Part shown: positions 61,729 through 64,000 of the stretch, piece by piece
Layout of the letters: the number at the start of each line of letters is the position of its first letter
How positions within the stretch are numbered: the first letter of the stretch is position 1
NCBI RefSeq assembly: GCF_014207985.1
Contig: NZ_JACHMI010000001.1
Span: forward strand, 2,897,001 to 2,961,000
Source of the DNA: Nonomuraea rubra
Lineage (GTDB): Bacteria; Actinomycetota; Actinomycetes; Streptosporangiales; Streptosporangiaceae
Reading direction: 5' to 3'
Length of the DNA: 64,000 nt
Program-made: the position numbers and the translations under genes
Notes under the pieces: model-generated
Databases searched by the model: none
What the model was told of the DNA's origin: nothing
Seen by the model: only the letters and a program-made list of their open reading frames with translations

Positions 61729-62685
61729 TTACCGGCCGCTGACCGCCCGCCGGTAACGCTCTGACAGCCGCAGCACGTGCTCGGCCAGCTCCGGCGGATC
61801 GAGCACCTCGAAGTCCACGCCGATGAACCCGATCCACACCGCCATCCCGCTGACGTCGTCGCCGCCCAGCTTGAGCAGGCAGGTGCCCTCGTCCACCGGC
61901 TCGACCTCCAGGCCCAGCGGCAGCTCCCGCATCCGCTCGGCGGGGGCGTGCAGCAGCACCGTCGCCCGGTAGCGCCACATCGCCGTGTTGAGCCCCCTCT
62001 CCACGTACGCCGCGAGGTCGCCGTCGCCGGGCAGCTCGCGCGGGGTGAAGCGGGGGCCCGACGGCGTGCGCAGGCGTACCCGGTCGACCCGGAACGTGCG
62101 CCAGCCGTCGCGGTCCACGTCGTAGCCCACGAGGTACCAGCGGCCGCGCCGGTGCACCAGGCGGTGCGGCTCGACGTTCCGCACGCTCGAATCGCCCTCG
62201 TGGCCGGTGTAGTCGAAGCGCAGGCCCTCGTGGTCGCGGGCCGCGTTCGCGATCGTGGTCAGCACCTCCGGCGGCACGGACGGCGCGTTGCCCGGGATCT
62301 GCACCGTGTAGGCGTTGAGCGCACTCACCCGCCGCCGCAGCCGGGACGGCAGCACCTGCTCCAGCTTGGCCAGGGCGCGGACAGAGGTCTCCTCGATGCC
62401 CTCGACGCCGCCCCCGGCCGCCCGGCCCAGCCCGACCGCCACCGCCACCGCCTCCTCGTCGTCCAGCAGCAGCGGTGGCAGCGCCGCCCCCGCGCCCAGC
62501 CGGTAGCCGCCCGCCACGCCCGGGGTCGCGTGCACCGGGTAGCCGAGCGAGCGCAGGCGCTCCACGTCGTTGCGGATGGTCCTGGTCGAGACGCCGAGCC
62601 TGGCCGACAGCTCGGGGCCCGACCAGTCGCGGTGCGCCTGGAGCAGAGAGAGGAGCTTGAGCAGGCGGGCCGAGGTTTCCAGCAT
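61729..62685 (-). CDS. WYL-domain (YafY-type) transcriptional regulator
   Basis: A 318-residue regulator. The N-terminal HTH_11 is LLKLLSLLQAHRDWSGPELS with LGVSTRTIRNDVERLRSLGYPV. The WYL domain has RRGRWYLVGYDVDRDGWRTFRVDRV near residue 190 (visible core RWYLVGYDVDRDGWRTFRVD), and a WCX extension completes the chain (VEPVDEGTCLLKLGGDDVSG). WYL domains bind nucleic acid or nucleotide-like ligands. The gene is 17 bases after the oxidoreductase stop and 35 before the amide hydrolase, so it may form an operon with both. Confidence 0.88.
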   Translation of the reverse strand: MLETSARLLKLLSLLQAHRDWSGPELSARLGVSTRTIRNDVERLRSLGYPVHATPGVAGGYRLGAGAALPPLLLDDEEAVAVAVGLGRAAGGGVEGIEETSVRALAKLEQVLPSRLRRRVSALNAYTVQIPGNAPSVPPEVLTTIANAARDHEGLRFDYTGHEGDSSVRNVEPHRLVHRRGRWYLVGYDVDRDGWRTFRVDRVRLRTPSGPRFTPRELPGDGDLAAYVERGLNTAMWRYRATVLLHAPAERMRELPLGLEVEPVDEGTCLLKLGGDDVSGMAVWIGFIGVDFEVLDPPELAEHVLRLSERYRRAVSGR

Positions 62686-62702
62686 GGGCACCAGTGTGCC
62701 CG

Positions 62703-64000
62703 CTATCGCGGCAAGGAAGCTTCCGTGTTCACGACGAGCTTGCCGAGGAAATGGCCCTGCTCGCTGCGGCGGTGGGCCTGCGTCGCCTGCTCCAGCGGGA
62801 ACACCTCCGCGACCGGCAGCCGTACGTGCGGCGACTCGCGCAGCGCCCGCGCCGCGGCGGCCGCCCCGTCGCCGGTCGAGAAGCGCACCCCGAGCCGTTC
62901 CGCCCCCGCCCGGTCGGCGATCGTGATCACCCTGGCCGGGTCGCCGGTGAGCTTCACCGACAGGTCCAGCTCGCCCCTGCCCGAGGCGTCCAGCACCCGA
63001 TCGACGGATTCCGGCAGGCGCCGCTCCAGCCCGTCGCCGTACTCCACGGGCCGGACGCCGAGCCCGCGCAGGAACTCGTGATGCCGCCCGCTCGCCGTGC
63101 CGATGACCGTGGCGCCCCTGGCCAGGGCGAGCTGCGCGGCGGCCAGGCCGACGCCGCCCGCGACCGCGTGGATCAGCAGCGTCTCGCCCTCCTGCAGCGC
63201 GAGGTCCCGCAGCGCCCGGCGGGCCGTCTCGACGGCCACGGGCAGCGCGGCGGCCTCCTCGTAGGTGAGATCGTCTGGCTTGTACGCCAGCGCGTCCGCG
63301 TCGGCGATCGCGTGCGTGGCCAGGGCGCCCGGCGCCACCTGCCCGTACACCGGGTCGCCGAGCCGCAGGCCGGTCACCCCTTCGCCGAGCGCGTCCACCG
63401 TGCCCGCCAGCTCCATGCCGGTGCCCTGCGGCCCGTCGGGCGGGGCGCCGCGGAGGCCTTGCCGCATCTTCCAGTCGATGGGGTTCACGCCCGCCGCCCT
63501 GACGGCCACCCGTACCTGGCCGGGGCCCGGCTCGGGCAGCGGGATCTCCGTCAGCTCCAGCACCTCGGGGCCGCCGTGCCTGCCGTAGCGGACGGCCTGC
63601 GCGGTGGCCAGCAGCAGGGCCTTGCCGACCAGCTCGCGGGCCTCCAGCGCGGCGTGCGCCTCGGCGGCCCGCTCCAGCGGCACGACCAGGCCCACCGGGG
63701 TCGCCAGGCGGCCCGCCGCCGCCTCCTTCAGCGCCTGCTCGGCCAGGCGGGTGAACTCGTCGGGGGCGAACTGGACCTGCTCCATGCCGATCACCCGGAC
63801 CTTGCGCCGCCCGGCCTCCGCTGGAGCGATGGTCGCCGTCGAACCGCTGGGCACTCCGTATGCGAAGAACCTTCCGCCGCTTGCGGTCCGCGCGAACGCC
63901 GCCGCGCCGACCTCGCCGCCGACCCCGTCGAACACAACCTCGAACGCCCCGGCGGCCGGTTCCGCCGGCTCCGCGTAGTCGGCGGCCTGCGCCGCTCCGG
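62703..64000 (-). CDS. Double quinone-oxidoreductase (MDR) fusion, 3' part (runs off window end)
   Basis: A partial frame of at least 432 residues, still open at the window edge. The first visible part is the C-terminal half of one zinc-less MDR module (FEVVFDGVGGEVGAAAF to AHAALEARELVGKALLL). It continues without stop or linker into a complete second module (AVRYGRHGGPEVLELTEIPL, AVRAAGVNPIDWKMRQGL, NADPH loop HAVAGGVGLAAAQLALARGA). The usual start of the second module, MKAVRYG, reads AQAVRYG, so two tandem genes seem to have fused. Members reduce quinones or enones with NADPH. The upstream limit is outside the window. Confidence 0.8.
   Translation of the reverse strand, partial: GAAQAADYAEPAEPAAGAFEVVFDGVGGEVGAAAFARTASGGRFFAYGVPSGSTATIAPAEAGRRKVRVIGMEQVQFAPDEFTRLAEQALKEAAAGRLATPVGLVVPLERAAEAHAALEARELVGKALLLATAQAVRYGRHGGPEVLELTEIPLPEPGPGQVRVAVRAAGVNPIDWKMRQGLRGAPPDGPQGTGMELAGTVDALGEGVTGLRLGDPVYGQVAPGALATHAIADADALAYKPDDLTYEEAAALPVAVETARRALRDLALQEGETLLIHAVAGGVGLAAAQLALARGATVIGTASGRHHEFLRGLGVRPVEYGDGLERRLPESVDRVLDASGRGELDLSVKLTGDPARVITIADRAGAERLGVRFSTGDGAAAAARALRESPHVRLPVAEVFPLEQATQAHRRSEQGHFLGKLVVNTEASLPR

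Noticed and set aside
1..64000. tRNA, rRNA, integrase, transposase or attachment-site features.
   Set aside because: No tRNA-like fold, rRNA segment, DDE or recombinase motif, or paired terminal repeat was recognised on either strand.

Overview
The window is very high-GC DNA with dense, often overlapping genes, many GTG starts, and families typical of filamentous Actinomycetota: a DUF5753-type XRE regulator, a SAM methyltransferase of the Methyltransf_19 (DUF574) family, polyphosphate glucokinase, a PucR regulator, PAC2, a large HrpA helicase and a bacterial class I terpene synthase. This fits the order Streptosporangiales (a Nonomuraea-like organism is my guess), but no rRNA or other taxonomic marker is present. 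I see no tRNA, rRNA, phage, insertion sequence or CRISPR array. It reads as ordinary chromosome with an accessory, specialised-metabolism flavour.

0-11.5 kb: a two-HTH regulator and a SAM methyltransferase; a leftward operon (DUF4253 protein, FAD oxidoreductase, small membrane protein, 14-TM MFS transporter); a HAD hydrolase convergent with TenA; a secreted TIGR03118 protein; polyphosphate glucokinase; and a divergent MarR/VOC pair sharing two palindromic operators. 11.6-25.9 kb: HrpA, a Uma2 nuclease, a KatE-type catalase, a HAD protein, an acidic protein, a hemerythrin protein, a gamma-glutamyltransferase, an Hsp20-MerR heat-shock pair, and an MFS plus ABC exporter pair with a divergent MarR gene.

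26-41 kb: a PucR regulator with an amidohydrolase-like protein that has lost its metal ligands; a divergent secreted M6 metalloprotease; a membrane-anchored NB-ARC/TPR protein; a membrane helical protein; a tyrosine phosphatase; an oxidoreductase; a PAC2 protein; an ankyrin gene with a disturbed 5' end; an orphan terpene synthase convergent with a second STAND ATPase; a 41-residue protein and a GNAT. 41.5-48 kb: glpF-glpK, then an ABC exporter whose ATPase is fused to a predicted extracytoplasmic alpha/beta hydrolase through a membrane helix and a 9-residue repeat linker. I find this the most unusual protein in the window.

48-64 kb: lipid-type and redox genes. They comprise a PaaI thioesterase, a P450 with a methyltransferase, a copper CopC-CopD pair, a methyltransferase convergent with an AurF-like diiron oxygenase, a TetR regulator, and a translationally coupled operon of two acyl-CoA dehydrogenases and an acyl-CoA synthetase. 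The end holds an Ntn-hydrolase, a WYL regulator and an oxidoreductase built from two fused quinone-oxidoreductase modules that runs off the window.
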